A DNA stretch of 64,000 bases from Talinum fruticosum (Eukaryota; Streptophyta; Magnoliopsida; Caryophyllales; Talinaceae): positions 2,556,501 through 2,620,500 of the forward strand of contig JAITYX010000011.1 of assembly GCA_021018815.1 (NCBI GenBank). Reading direction: 5' to 3'. A program made the translations under genes and the position numbers. This document shows positions 54,422 to 64,000 of the stretch, piece by piece. How positions within the stretch are numbered: position 1 is the stretch's first letter; each line of letters begins with the position of its first letter. The notes under the pieces were generated by a model. The model ran no database searches, was not told the origin of the DNA, and saw nothing but the letters and a program-made list of their open reading frames with translations.

Positions 54422-56030
54422 CACTACAAGAAAATTTGCTGTTAGCGTCGGATATTAGAGACGACACAAAAAAAGGTCGCTAATAGTGACCATTTAGCGT
54501 TGAATCAAAAATCGAACGCTGATTGCTTCGAGTTATAAAATCGACTCTAATAGCGTCGGATAAAAAATCTGACGCTAATGGAGTTGAATTATAGTGTTGA
54601 ATTCTTAATGCAACTCTAATGGCATTGAATTTTTTTATCGGACGCTAAAATCAAACACATATTAGAAAAAAAAAGGTGGAGAAAATCTCGGTCTCTCTCC
54701 TCTCTTTCCTCCCTCAAACTCCTCTTCCTCTCCTTCAATAACTTCTCCGGAGACTTCCCTTCCTCGGTCGCCTCGTGTTGCCAATTTTCGGTATGAGGCT
54801 ACATCTCCGACGTCTCCTGCCTCCATTCTCTCTCCTCCAAGAATTATCCATGCCAGGTATGAATCTTTTCTCTCTCTCTCTCTCTCCCCCTCCATTGTTT
54901 CTTCAATTTTGTTGGTCCGTTTCCTTACTTCAATTGAAGCCTCAAATTGTGGTATTAGTTTGATTGTTATTAAGAGAGTATGATGCAGTGATTGAAATTT
55001 AGAGAGTACGAATTTTCAATCAAACTGATTATTCATACAATTACTATAGTTTTTGTCCAATTGTGCCAATTTTTGTGATTAATTATGTGTTTCTAATGAT
55101 CTAATCTATATGAAAATCGCATTTTTCAAGTTAATTACTGATTCATTGATTTGGTTCTGCTCTTTCTCGATGATCACCACCTTTGGAAGTCTCTGAAATC
55201 TATTTGTTATTCTAATTTCTTGTTAATCATCGCTCATCCATCGTCGAATCCATTTGAAATCCACATTTTTTCAAGTAGTTTGATTCTGATAAGAGTAGTA
55301 TCTTTCTTGCCCATCCGAATATCCTAGCTAAGCTTTCTCTCTCTCTCTCTCTCAATCTCACCATCTCTTTCTCTCTCCTCTTTTTGCAGGTTTGATCGAA
55401 GGAGAATCAGATATTAGACCTCAGAAGAAGCTTTTTCTTCAATCGAATTAATTCCAGTGTTGAATCCTATTCGCTGAATTTTATTCGACTTTTTGAGAAA
55501 AATGGAGTCATCACCACCACCATTGATAGCAATTTGGCCTTTCCCGGTTAAGAATGGTTTTTAAGTTGCATACTAATATTGAGTGTTCAAATTAAGCCGT
55601 ATAATAGGAACATATATATTTTTGAAGTGCTATTGGAAAAAATAAAGATCAAACTTATGCTTAGCGAAATTTAGCGTTGGATATTAGCGTGCGATCAAAA
55701 TTCGATGCTGTTTGAGTAAAAAAATCAGACACAATTTTGTCTTATCCGACACTAAAAAGCAGATTCGGGTAGAAAATTGTTAGTGAAATTTAGAGTCGGA
55801 ATATCCGACGCTAAACTGAAAAAGCGAAGCTAATAGCGTCTTATTTTTGTCCGACTCCATTTAGCATCGGATCCAGTCCAACGCGAAATCCGACGCTAAA
55901 TTTTTTAGCGTTGGGGTGTTTAGCGTGAGATTTTTTTTGATGCTAATCCGACGCTAAATATGATTAGTGTTGGATTTTTTCCATTTAGCGTCGGATTTTA
56001 CCCGAAACTAAATGTGAGTTTTCTTGTAGT
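54422..56030. mobile_element. Non-autonomous CACTA element (1.6 kb)
   Basis: The left end CACTACAAGAAAATTT matches the right end GTTTTCTTGTAGT as a terminal inverted repeat of the En/Spm (CACTA) type. Both subterminal zones (54440-54650 and 55660-56020) are dense with tagcgtcggat-type words in both orientations, as expected of transposase-binding repeats. Left flank tat and right tat overlap the end if the last two bases (TG) were lost; otherwise no clean 3-bp duplication. No transposase is encoded. The middle holds a gene-like block. Confidence 0.85.
54660..55564 (+). pseudogene. Gene-like block carried in the CACTA element
   Basis: Between the subterminal repeats is sequence of different composition: a CT-rich leader (54690-54850), a good donor ccag/gtatgaatc at 54857, a pyrimidine-rich acceptor ending tttttgcag at 55389, and then a leader with ATG at 55502 in the context aaaaATGG. 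This opens a 20-codon frame (MESSPPPLIAIWPFPVKNGF) ending TAA at 55562. A 5'-UTR intron of 533 bp in front of an ATG is a common plant gene layout. It may be a captured host-gene 5' end or a relic of the element's own gene. No family was recognised. Confidence 0.45.
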
Positions 56031-56457
56031 ATCTACGTAGACTTCTATTTTTCAGTCCTTGTTGTTACTTCTATTTTTCTTTTTCTGTTTTTTTGTTGGT
56101 GGAGAGAAACATGTTACTGTCGCGATTGAGAGAAACATGTTCTTATTACCCTTTAAGAGGACACAGGTAGTTGATATTTGATTGAAATTATTAATTCCCT
56201 TTACGTTTAAATCCTGTGAACTTCTGGTTCACACCCTGTACAACACATTTAGTCATTTTGTCTACCACAATTTTCTTTTTATTTTTAAAAGGAAAAAGAG
56301 CCCACCAAAAATGTAGGCTCCATCAATGTGACATAAATGGCATACTGTACAGACTTTATTAGATTCTATAAGTTTGTTTGTGTTCTTTCCCTATCTTTAA
56401 AAAAGGTATTTATCTTTCTGGAAAATCATTACAAACTTGTAAAAAATGTTTTAGCAA

Positions 56458-56460
<3 letters not shown>
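56031..56460. other. Intergenic stretch, nothing recognised
   Basis: AT-rich sequence without a clear frame, repeat end or RNA gene. Confidence 0.5.

Positions 56461-56494
<34 letters not shown>
56461..56494. repeat. (TA)n microsatellite
   Basis: About 17 TA units, immediately before the first Helitron-like direct repeat. Confidence 0.95.
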
Positions 56495-56499
<5 letters not shown>

Positions 56500-57724
56500 A
56501 AATTGAGTGATTTGTTGTGTGTTAGACATTTGGTATATCACCATTGGTTCTTTTTATTTTATCTTTTTATATATATTATCAAATCCTTTTTGTAAGACCC
56601 ACTTTATTATCTATTAATTTAACTATAAATGAAATGAAGTCTATTTACTACTCTTCAATGACTATGATCATCAATCACACTTTATTATCTATTTTATTAT
56701 ATATATTTTGATTATAATCATAATTAATATTGTATTTTATTATATGTATTTTTTGAAAGATTCCATTACTTTAACAGTTATAAAATTAATTTTTTAAAAA
56801 GTACTTACTAATAATATTTATTATATATAATTAATCTAACTATTACAAAAAATTATAATATAATATATCAAATAATTTCAGTATTAAAACTTATATAAAT
56901 TAAATAGATTATAATTATTATGATAATTATAATATAGTTATAATTTAAATTGTTTTAATTTCTTAAACATTCAATTGTCTTTATTTTTTTCATATATTCA
57001 GTTACAAACAACAAACTAAAATCCATTATATATGAAATGAAAAGCTGTCATTGGCCATTTAAATTTTATTTTATCCTTTTCAGTTATGTAATTAATTAAT
57101 AGACAATATTATTATTAATATACAATATTTCTTAAATGACTCATAATATTGGATGAGAGCAAGAATGCCAATTGCGGTTATGCTTCCGAAACTGTCCTTT
57201 TTGTTTGGAAATTAATGAGATATTAATTGATTGATACTAGGAATTGATTATAAAATGGGACAAAAAATATACACTTATTAGGGTAATCCTTCTACTTATC
57301 TTCTTTCTGCCTTTTTTTAATTTTTTAAAAAAACTATTTTAATTTTATTTACATATTTTGTCTTGATTCAATCTATCAGCTATCTTTATTTTCATATTTT
57401 TTAGATCTTTCTGCCTTTTTTTATTTTAAAAAAACTATTTTAATTTTATTTGCATATTTTGCCTTAATTCAATCTATCAGCTATTATGATGAATAATTTC
57501 AGTCAAAACTATTACCTATATCATGTTTATTGAGTATATTTATTCAATATTTTATTATTTATTTTATAAAAGTGTAAAAATTACACCATATGACATTAAA
57601 AAAAAATTATGATCAATCCCTTACTTTTTTTCATCAAAAATATATTAAATATATCTAAATATAAAATATATCCACTACTTAAATAATAGTACATACCAGG
57701 TGCGAAGCACGGGATTCACACTAG
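56489..57724 (+). mobile_element. Helitron-like direct repeat, copy 1
   Basis: Starts tatacataaaattgagtgat and ends ggtgcgaagcacgggattcacactag before T. Near the end GTGC and GCAC can pair around GAA, 10 bases before CTAG. Copy 2 begins directly afterwards and shares the same word order (accattggttc, acccactttatta, ctcttgaatgactatgatcatc). The true 5' terminus may be hidden in the TA run. No coding capacity. Confidence 0.55.
57299..57485. repeat. About 105-bp direct duplication inside copy 1
   Basis: tttctgcctttttttaa and the following aaaactattttaattttattt...cttgattcaatctatcagct occur at about 57303 and again at about 57409. Copy 2 lacks it. Confidence 0.8.
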
Positions 57725-59008
57725 TATATACTTAAAATTGACTTATTTGCTGTGGGTTAGATATTATTGGCACATCACCATTGGTTCATTTATTTTATCA
57801 TTTTCTTTTATTTTATATTATCAAAGACTTTTTGTAACACCCACTTTATTACCTATAAATTTTAATTATAAGTGAAATAAAATCCATTTACTACTCTTGA
57901 ATGACTATGATCATCAATCACACTTAATTTTGCTAAAAAAATAATTACATTTTATTATCTATAAATTATAATTATAATTATAATTATATTATATTTTATT
58001 ACCTATATATTTTTTGAAGGATTAGTCCATTATTTCAACAATTGTAAAATTAAAATTTAAAACAAATAATATTTATTGTATATAATTAGTCTAAATATTG
58101 TAAAAGAATATAATATTATATATGTATCAATTCCAGTATTGAAACTTAAATAAATTAAATTAATTATGATAATTATAATATATTATTATAATAATTATAA
58201 TTTAATTTGTTTAAAAGTTCTTTAACGATTCATTTATTTTTATTTTATTGCATATATTCAGTTATAAGAATATGAATGTTTATTAAGTTAGCAATTAGTA
58301 GGGAAATTATATTGATTATATTTAACATTTTTTCTTATTATGATAAAGAATTTTGGTCCAAGTTATTATTTGTTTATCTGTATATGTAACCTATCTCATG
58401 TTTATGAAATATATTTATTCAAAACTTATTTTTCTATTATGAAAGTGTAAAAGTTTTATAGCAGTATAGTGATGAGAAGACAAACAAGGCTGGCAAATGT
58501 AGGACATTATATTAACAAGAAATTGATAATTGTGTATTTTATTATTTAAATGTTTAATTTTCTTATTATATATATAATCACTTGTGTTTATTTTATACAT
58601 AGTGAGTAATGATATTATTACAATATGTTTAAAGTCTATATATAATCAAGTAGTACCATGCGAGATACTTATACAAAAAATATCCAACAATAAACACATA
58701 TATTTAAAGGAGTTTGGTGCTAACAAAGTGGGACGGATACGTTTCAACTTTAAAATGTGATGGGAGAAAATGATAAGTTGGAAAATTATTTTATAGGTTC
58801 ATATGATGAAGAATTATTTTCGTTCATTAAGTAACTCAAAATTTACATTCTTCCTCTTAATAAATTACCTTTAGATTATAAAACATTCATATGTATTCTA
58901 AGGTTAATATTTATAATTTTATAAGAAGTATATATTTAATATTTATAATAGTATATCAACTACTCAAATAATAGCACATAGCCATGGGAAGCACGAGATT
59001 CACACTAG
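57725..59008 (+). mobile_element. Helitron-like direct repeat, copy 2
   Basis: Starts tatatacttaaaattgactt at the exact end of copy 1 and ends gggaagcacgagattcacactag before T. The head-to-tail arrangement with CTAG|T at both ends suggests insertion of one copy at the end of the other, or rolling-circle read-through. The hairpin is weaker than in copy 1. Confidence 0.55.
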
Positions 59009-59133
59009 TAATTTATTTTATTTTTGAGCCAAATAATAAAATAATTTAATAATAAAAGTTTCTTATATATATATATTTATATATGTTGGAGTAGTTTTAA
59101 ACTCGAGACTAATTAACCAATTTGTTTAAGTAA

Positions 59134-59490
59134 GGCACTGTTCGACAAAATGAGCTATTTGAGTAGCGGATACTTACTTGTGTGGCGGATATCTGTTTAG
59201 ACAATTGATAACTGTTTGATTTTAATTGTTAGCGAGATAGTTGTTCAAGCTGAGCGATTGAATAACCGTGTTCGATAAATTTAGTGGTTGGGTTAGTTGA
59301 TTATTTTAAATTGACATAAAAGAATATAAATAATTTTCCAAATATAAATTAATGAAGGGATGTTTTGTCAAAAAAATATGAAAGACTACTTTTAAATTGA
59401 AAAGTTAATATTCTTAACATTTTAAAAACACTACTTGAAACGCTATAAGTTACTGGAAACACTAGTTGAAATACTACCTTACGAGAACAC
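59134..59490. mobile_element. Tourist-like MITE (357 bp)
   Basis: taa precedes GGCACTGTTCG and follows CGAGAACAC: a TAA duplication typical of PIF/Harbinger MITEs with imperfect inverted ends. The interior carries gagtagcgga, aaacactacttgaaacgct and similar words shared with the MITE at 29094, suggesting a distant relation. Confidence 0.6.
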
Positions 59491-59967
59491 TAATATTTGA
59501 TTGGTTAGAATTTTGACGTGATAAAATATTAAATATTACTCCAAATACATGTTCTTGAACCGACCTAAATAAACACATAATTAATAATTCAAAGTATGTT
59601 TACAAGTCATGAGTATTACTCAATTCAATTGGCAAAATTTTGGTCACTTGTCACTACAAACTAACTGGATTTGAATTGCCACATCATATTAAAACAAATT
59701 AAGTTCTGGTCAAAATAAAACCTTGGAGAAAATAACAATATATAAAGAGTTCAAGAAGTGGAATAATCATCAAAATAGGGAAAAAAAAAAGGGGTGCCAA
59801 TAAATACAATTGATGAAAGCTCTTGGAAATTTTACCAAACATTTCGATTTACATTACGTGTAACTGTATTGACTTTTATAGCTTCCTATGCACAGTAGTA
59901 AAAAGGGCAAAAAAGACATTATACAATTTAAATTCAAATACTTGATATATATTCATATTAATACATA
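59491..59967. other. AT-rich intergenic stretch
   Basis: No coding region or repeat end recognised between the MITE and Helitron-like element 2. Confidence 0.5.
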
Positions 59968-60098
59968 TCTATACACTATATAATGCTAATCTTTTCAAAT
60001 TTTGAAATGCTGCAACCAGAGTGAATTAAGAGTTTCGTCCAATAAAAAATAAATAATTTATCATTTAAAAAAATAAGTTTCCACTCATCTATGGACTC

Positions 60099-60148
<50 letters not shown>

Positions 60149-62775
60149 TTGGATCTCCTTGCTGAAAAATAAATAAATAATATTATAAAATTATTTAATC
60201 TAAATCTAAAAATTAAACAGTAAATAATTAGCCTTATTAATTTTTAAAAATATAAAACATAAAATAAAACCAAATTGAGCAAAAAATTAATAAATAAAAA
60301 TTACAGAAAATTATATAATGAACTAAATTAAAAATCTGGACAGAATTAAAAACATAAAAACTTTTTAAATTTTTCAGAAAAATTAAACACAATTAAAACA
60401 GAAAAACAAAAACATAATCTAAAATAGAAAGTTAAACAAATAATCAATTACACTACAATACATATGAAAATAAATAATTAAATAAACTAGAATATTAAAA
60501 CTATTTTTTGACCGAAACATACACTAAAATCCTAAAATTAAAATACAAAAATTTAATTTATAAATTTATTAAATTAAAAACTTGATTTAACCTAAATTAG
60601 AAAATAAATCAAAAAATAATTAAATTAATCATAAAAACTAAGAAAATTAATACTAAGATATTAATATTCTAACTAAACCCTATAATAATATAAAAAATAA
60701 AATTAACCAAAGAAAACTAATTTAATCCAACTTCTGACAATTTGACTAAAAATAACAAAAATAAGTAGAAAAATAATCTGAAAATTAAAATATATTAGGA
60801 CTCAAAATAAAATTAATATAAAATTACTGAGATATCTATCCTATTATCAATCAATGTAATTCATTCTCACGTCAATCATTAGTAAAAACCCGTGAAAAAT
60901 TAAAAAAAAATATATTGATGACAAAAAGTATATTGAATGATTTTAAAGAAGGGATGTAATTAAGAGTAATTTTATTTAAGATAAATTATAGAATAATATT
61001 TTAGAAAATAATTAAAGGATATTCTATTATTTTTAATGGTGTTAAGGTTAATTTTACCAATACTTTTAACCTAAAAAGTATAATCTATATTATTTCAAAT
61101 TTTGGTTTGATTTGATTTACATTTGAGAATCACAAGTTACGGCTTTTTTTTTCCTTTGTGACTTCAAATTGTGACTCGACTGAAATCTAATGAGATAATT
61201 ATCAAAGTGAACAATATATATTTAATTATATATTTTTGGGTGGATGAATAAGATATTTCATTAGATGAGAAAATTTGTTCTTCCTTTCTACTAAAAAATA
61301 CAATATGAATTGTAAAGATGTAACAATAGCTTTTGTCATTGTTTGGTTTATTAATTTGCTAGGAAGATGTGGTTGAGGTGACTAAAGAACATGGTATCGG
61401 TTTCAAACTAATTTTTAATTAGTGGCTTTAAGTTTTGAAAGTGATTGAATCGAGTAAGGGTCGGTCAATTGGAGGAAGTATGTTATGATTAATGTATGAG
61501 TTTAACTACTTATTTATGTAATTTTTTGTCTAATTTGATTTGTTTGGATCATGAGTTTCTCTATCTTTCCACTTAATTTTTAATTTTGTGTCTATTCTAT
61601 CATTTTTAAAATACGACATGCATCCACGCTTTTACCATACTTATGTTAAGTGTGAAAATGGTATGAGTTGACAAATATTACACACACTAAATAAGTCGGA
61701 TGAGAGTCGTCTTTAACCACACACTTATATCCAAAGAAAACACCATCACTCGCCATACTTATATCTATGGACATATTACCCCTTGAGCGAGTTTTTTTTT
61801 CCTATTACCGGTTTGCGTTTGAAGCAACTTCTACCACTAATATAGACACTTAGGTTGTCACCAGTTAAGCTACAAAATTCTTTTTGAAATTAACTAGGGT
61901 TAATTAAAATATATTATTTTTTTACTCTTTATGCCATGTTTTTCTCTCAAAAGGATGGGGGTTGGGTGACCGCGGTTGCCCTAACATAGATCCGCCTTTG
62001 GATTAAAAATACTTAGTTCTTCTTCAAATTAGGGTTATGTTCATTAAGATGAATTTTTTTAGTTTTATTTTATTTTACTTTTCTTTAAACAACATTAAGA
62101 AAAAAAGATATAAAGCGGGCACATGTGAAATTTACTGATTAAGCAGAAAATAAGCGAGAAAACGAGATTAGAGTTTGAGATTTGAGGTTTATTTTTTATT
62201 TTGATTTTTTCAATATATTGGGCATTGTGCTATAAACGAGAGAAATCGAAAATTTGCATAAAAATATTTCCTTTATGTGTTTAATTTTTATAAAAATTCT
62301 TTTCAATTCTTTTTGATTGTAAATTTAGTATTTGACTTATATGATTATCATAAATTGTCCAATGCGAAAAAAAATTCTTTTTATGTATTTCAATTATCTC
62401 AAAATAAGCTGTCACACTTATTATCCGCCACGCTTATTATCCATGCTAAATAATCATTTTTTCAATAGATGTAAATCACCACTCTTAATATACATGGATA
62501 TGCCTTAATAGGTTAGTACCACTCTTACAAGAGTGGTTATATTTTTCCACATTATTATGTGTGAAAATGATTTCGAGCAACTCATTTTTGCTTATTTTTC
62601 TGCCACACTCAATCATGTGTAATTAGATAAGGGTGGAAGCATACCATATGGTGATTGTAACATTTTCGATTATTAATCTCATTTATTAAATGTAGTTATT
62701 AAATATTTACTTTTTTAGTTCATAACTTATTAAAGAGTATTACATTACTCCGTGCATAGCACGAGTCCAAACTAG
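59968..62775 (+). mobile_element. Helitron-like element 2 (2.8 kb)
   Basis: Starts TCTATACACTATATAATG after A. It ends with the hairpin CGTGCATAGCACG (62751-62763), a short spacer and CTAG before T. The first 800 bp follow element 1 word for word with small changes, including the AAT microsatellite. The middle diverges. No RepHel, RPA or other protein is encoded. Together with element 1 it defines a non-autonomous family of about 2.8-3.1 kb. Confidence 0.72.
60099..60148. repeat. (AAT)n microsatellite
   Basis: About 17 units, at the same relative position as the run at 21600 in the other Helitron-like copy. Confidence 0.95.
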
Positions 62776-63014
62776 TTAAAATAAAACGAATCATCTTCTC
62801 CTATTGTCATGTGTCACTCTCACATAATTTTCCTCTTTTAATTTTTTTTTCATCCACATTATTATAATATTCTTAAAATATATGATATCCTTTCTGCATC
62901 ACCGATACTATTATTTTTATCTTTACAATTTGTTTTGAACCATGGAGATAAAAGATTGGATTTCAAATATCACCAAAAATTTAACAACCACTAATGATAC
63001 CACGACCATTATTA
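62776..63014. other. Short spacer
   Basis: AT-rich sequence between Helitron-like element 2 and the satellite-bodied element. Its last ten bases, accattatta (63005-63014), are the left duplication of the latter. Confidence 0.6.
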
Positions 63015-63767
63015 GACCCGGTAAAATTGACTCGAATGTAACGGGTCAACCCGAAACTCAAATCGAACCTACATTCAAAACAGTTGAACCGATTTTGACC
63101 CGAAAATTGAAATAAACCAACCCGAAATATAATGAACCTGATTCACACACGAATCGAAATAACCCGATCTGAAATCGAACCATCCCGAAATATAATTGAC
63201 CCGATTACAACCCGAACCGAATCAAACCCGAACCGAATCGGACCTGAACCCTATTTTGACCCAAACCCAAATAAAAGTGGCCCAAACCCGAACCGACCCG
63301 AATCCGAATTTGACCCAACCTACTTTTTTTGTTTGGTAGGACTCTCGGGATGGACTTTTGTGTTTGTAATAGTACAATTTTGATCGACCTTAAATCTTAT
63401 TCAAGCGGGTCCATACCAAGGGATGGTGGTGAACTCGATAATATTGTATTGTATATGGTTAACTCAAAACCATACTCGAAACCTACCCGAACCGACATTG
63501 ACCCAACACGAACCGAAATCGAACCGAATTTGACCCGATCTAAAATTAATCCGAACCGAACCCGAACCCGACCCAAACGAGATTGACCTGAAGTTGAACC
63601 GAACCGAAGTTGACTTGAACCGAAATCGAACCAAACACGAACGAGATCGACCCGAAGTTGACCCGAATCGAAAATGAACCGGACCCGAATGAGATTAACC
63701 CGAAGTTGACTCAAACCAAATTTTACCCAAATTGAACCCAAATTGAATGACCCGATTGCTAGGTCTA
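63015..63767 (-). mobile_element. Satellite-bodied TIR element, complete copy 2
   Basis: Flanked by a perfect 10-bp duplication accattatta (63005-63014; 63768-63777). The ends are GACCCGGTAAAATT and GATTGCTAGGTCTA; reversed, the right end reads TAGACCTAGCAATCGGGTC, matching the left ends at 29719 and 30197. The body is aacccgaaccga-type degenerate tandem repeat, the reverse of copy 1. The unique block tctcgggatggactttt (63343-63359) is shared in reverse with copy 1. The long frames on both strands (63132-63741) are translations of the array. Confidence 0.78.
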
Positions 63768-63870
63768 ACCATTATTAGGTGCGTTTTGGATATTATTATG
63801 TGGAACACATGTAAACAAATATAATGCAAAAAATATACTATTAAATAATTTTTGAGTGTTTATATTAAGT

Positions 63871-64000
63871 GGGTGTTTGGCCTAGATTTTAAAACTGTTT
63901 TTGAATTTAAAAACAGAAGTTAGGTCAAACACTAGTTTTTAAAAAATTAAAACTATTTTTCAAAAACGATTTTGGAAAAAAACTCCCGAAAACGAAACAA
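63871..64000. mobile_element. Probable MITE start, cut by window end
   Basis: gggtgtttggcctagatttt is the style of end seen in many plant MITEs. It is followed by inverted pairs (aaaactgtttttgaatttaaaaacag). The right end lies outside the window. Confidence 0.35.

Noticed and set aside
54422..56033. A clean 3-bp target duplication for the CACTA element
   Set aside because: The flanks read tat and atc/tct. A duplication works only if two terminal bases were lost, so it is not claimed.
63132..63741. Frames of 83-114 codons on both strands
   Set aside because: Asn/Pro/Thr/Arg repeats (and Gly/Val/Arg on the other strand) come directly from translating the AACCCGA-type array.

Overview
The window reads as intergenic DNA from a large, repeat-rich flowering-plant nuclear genome, most likely a eudicot. 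It contains almost no host genes. It holds LTR retrotransposons with plant-type structure (initiator-Met primer sites, polypurine tracts, SIRE-like and Athila-like proteins), an L1-type LINE, Helitron-like elements, a CACTA element, MITEs and microsatellites. No intact protein gene, rRNA, tRNA or CRISPR array was found, and nearly every coding trace is a frameshifted transposon protein.

Layout. (1) 1-1,629: AT-rich flank with a (TA)n tract. (2) 1,630-21,241: a four-level nest. A tiny TRIM/SMART-like element was split by copia element A (1,839-21,166, TSD ccatg). A's 5' LTR was split by a 13.6-kb SIRE-like copia element B (2,254-15,847, minus strand, TSD aatcc). B's gag/pol region was split by solo LTR C (10,188-12,989, TSD tcttc). 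A's protease region was separately split by solo LTR D (16,918-19,963). (3) 21,450-24,577: Helitron-like element 1. (4) 24,578-29,100: a 663-bp solo LTR with perfect 5-bp TSD, and the decayed remains of a replication-protein-A-like gene. (5) 29,094-34,230: a MITE, several TIR elements whose bodies are GGTTCGGGTC-type satellite, and a broken L1 LINE. (6) 34,490-40,974: remains of a minus-strand Ty3/gypsy element (H) with several tandem repeats. (7) 40,975-48,879: the 3' half of an Athila-like element (E, minus strand), its integrase split by solo LTR F. (8) 48,880-about 53,500: the 5' half of a Tat/Ogre-like gypsy element (G). (9) 53,710-64,000: a Stowaway MITE, a CACTA element carrying a spliced-gene-like fragment, two head-to-tail Helitron-like repeats, a Tourist-like MITE, Helitron-like element 2, and a further satellite-bodied TIR element with a perfect 10-bp TSD.

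The parts do not form a pathway. They record successive insertions, with target-site duplications giving the order. The points most worth a second look are: the satellite-bodied TIR family; an extra ORF between pol and the 3' LTR in both a copia and a gypsy element; the gene-like insert in the CACTA element; and repeated CAG/CTG-to-CG-type changes at sites that are normally invariant (three primer sites and the LINE catalytic motif), which may be a methylation-linked sequencing artefact. Family names come from remembered motifs and structure. No database search was run.
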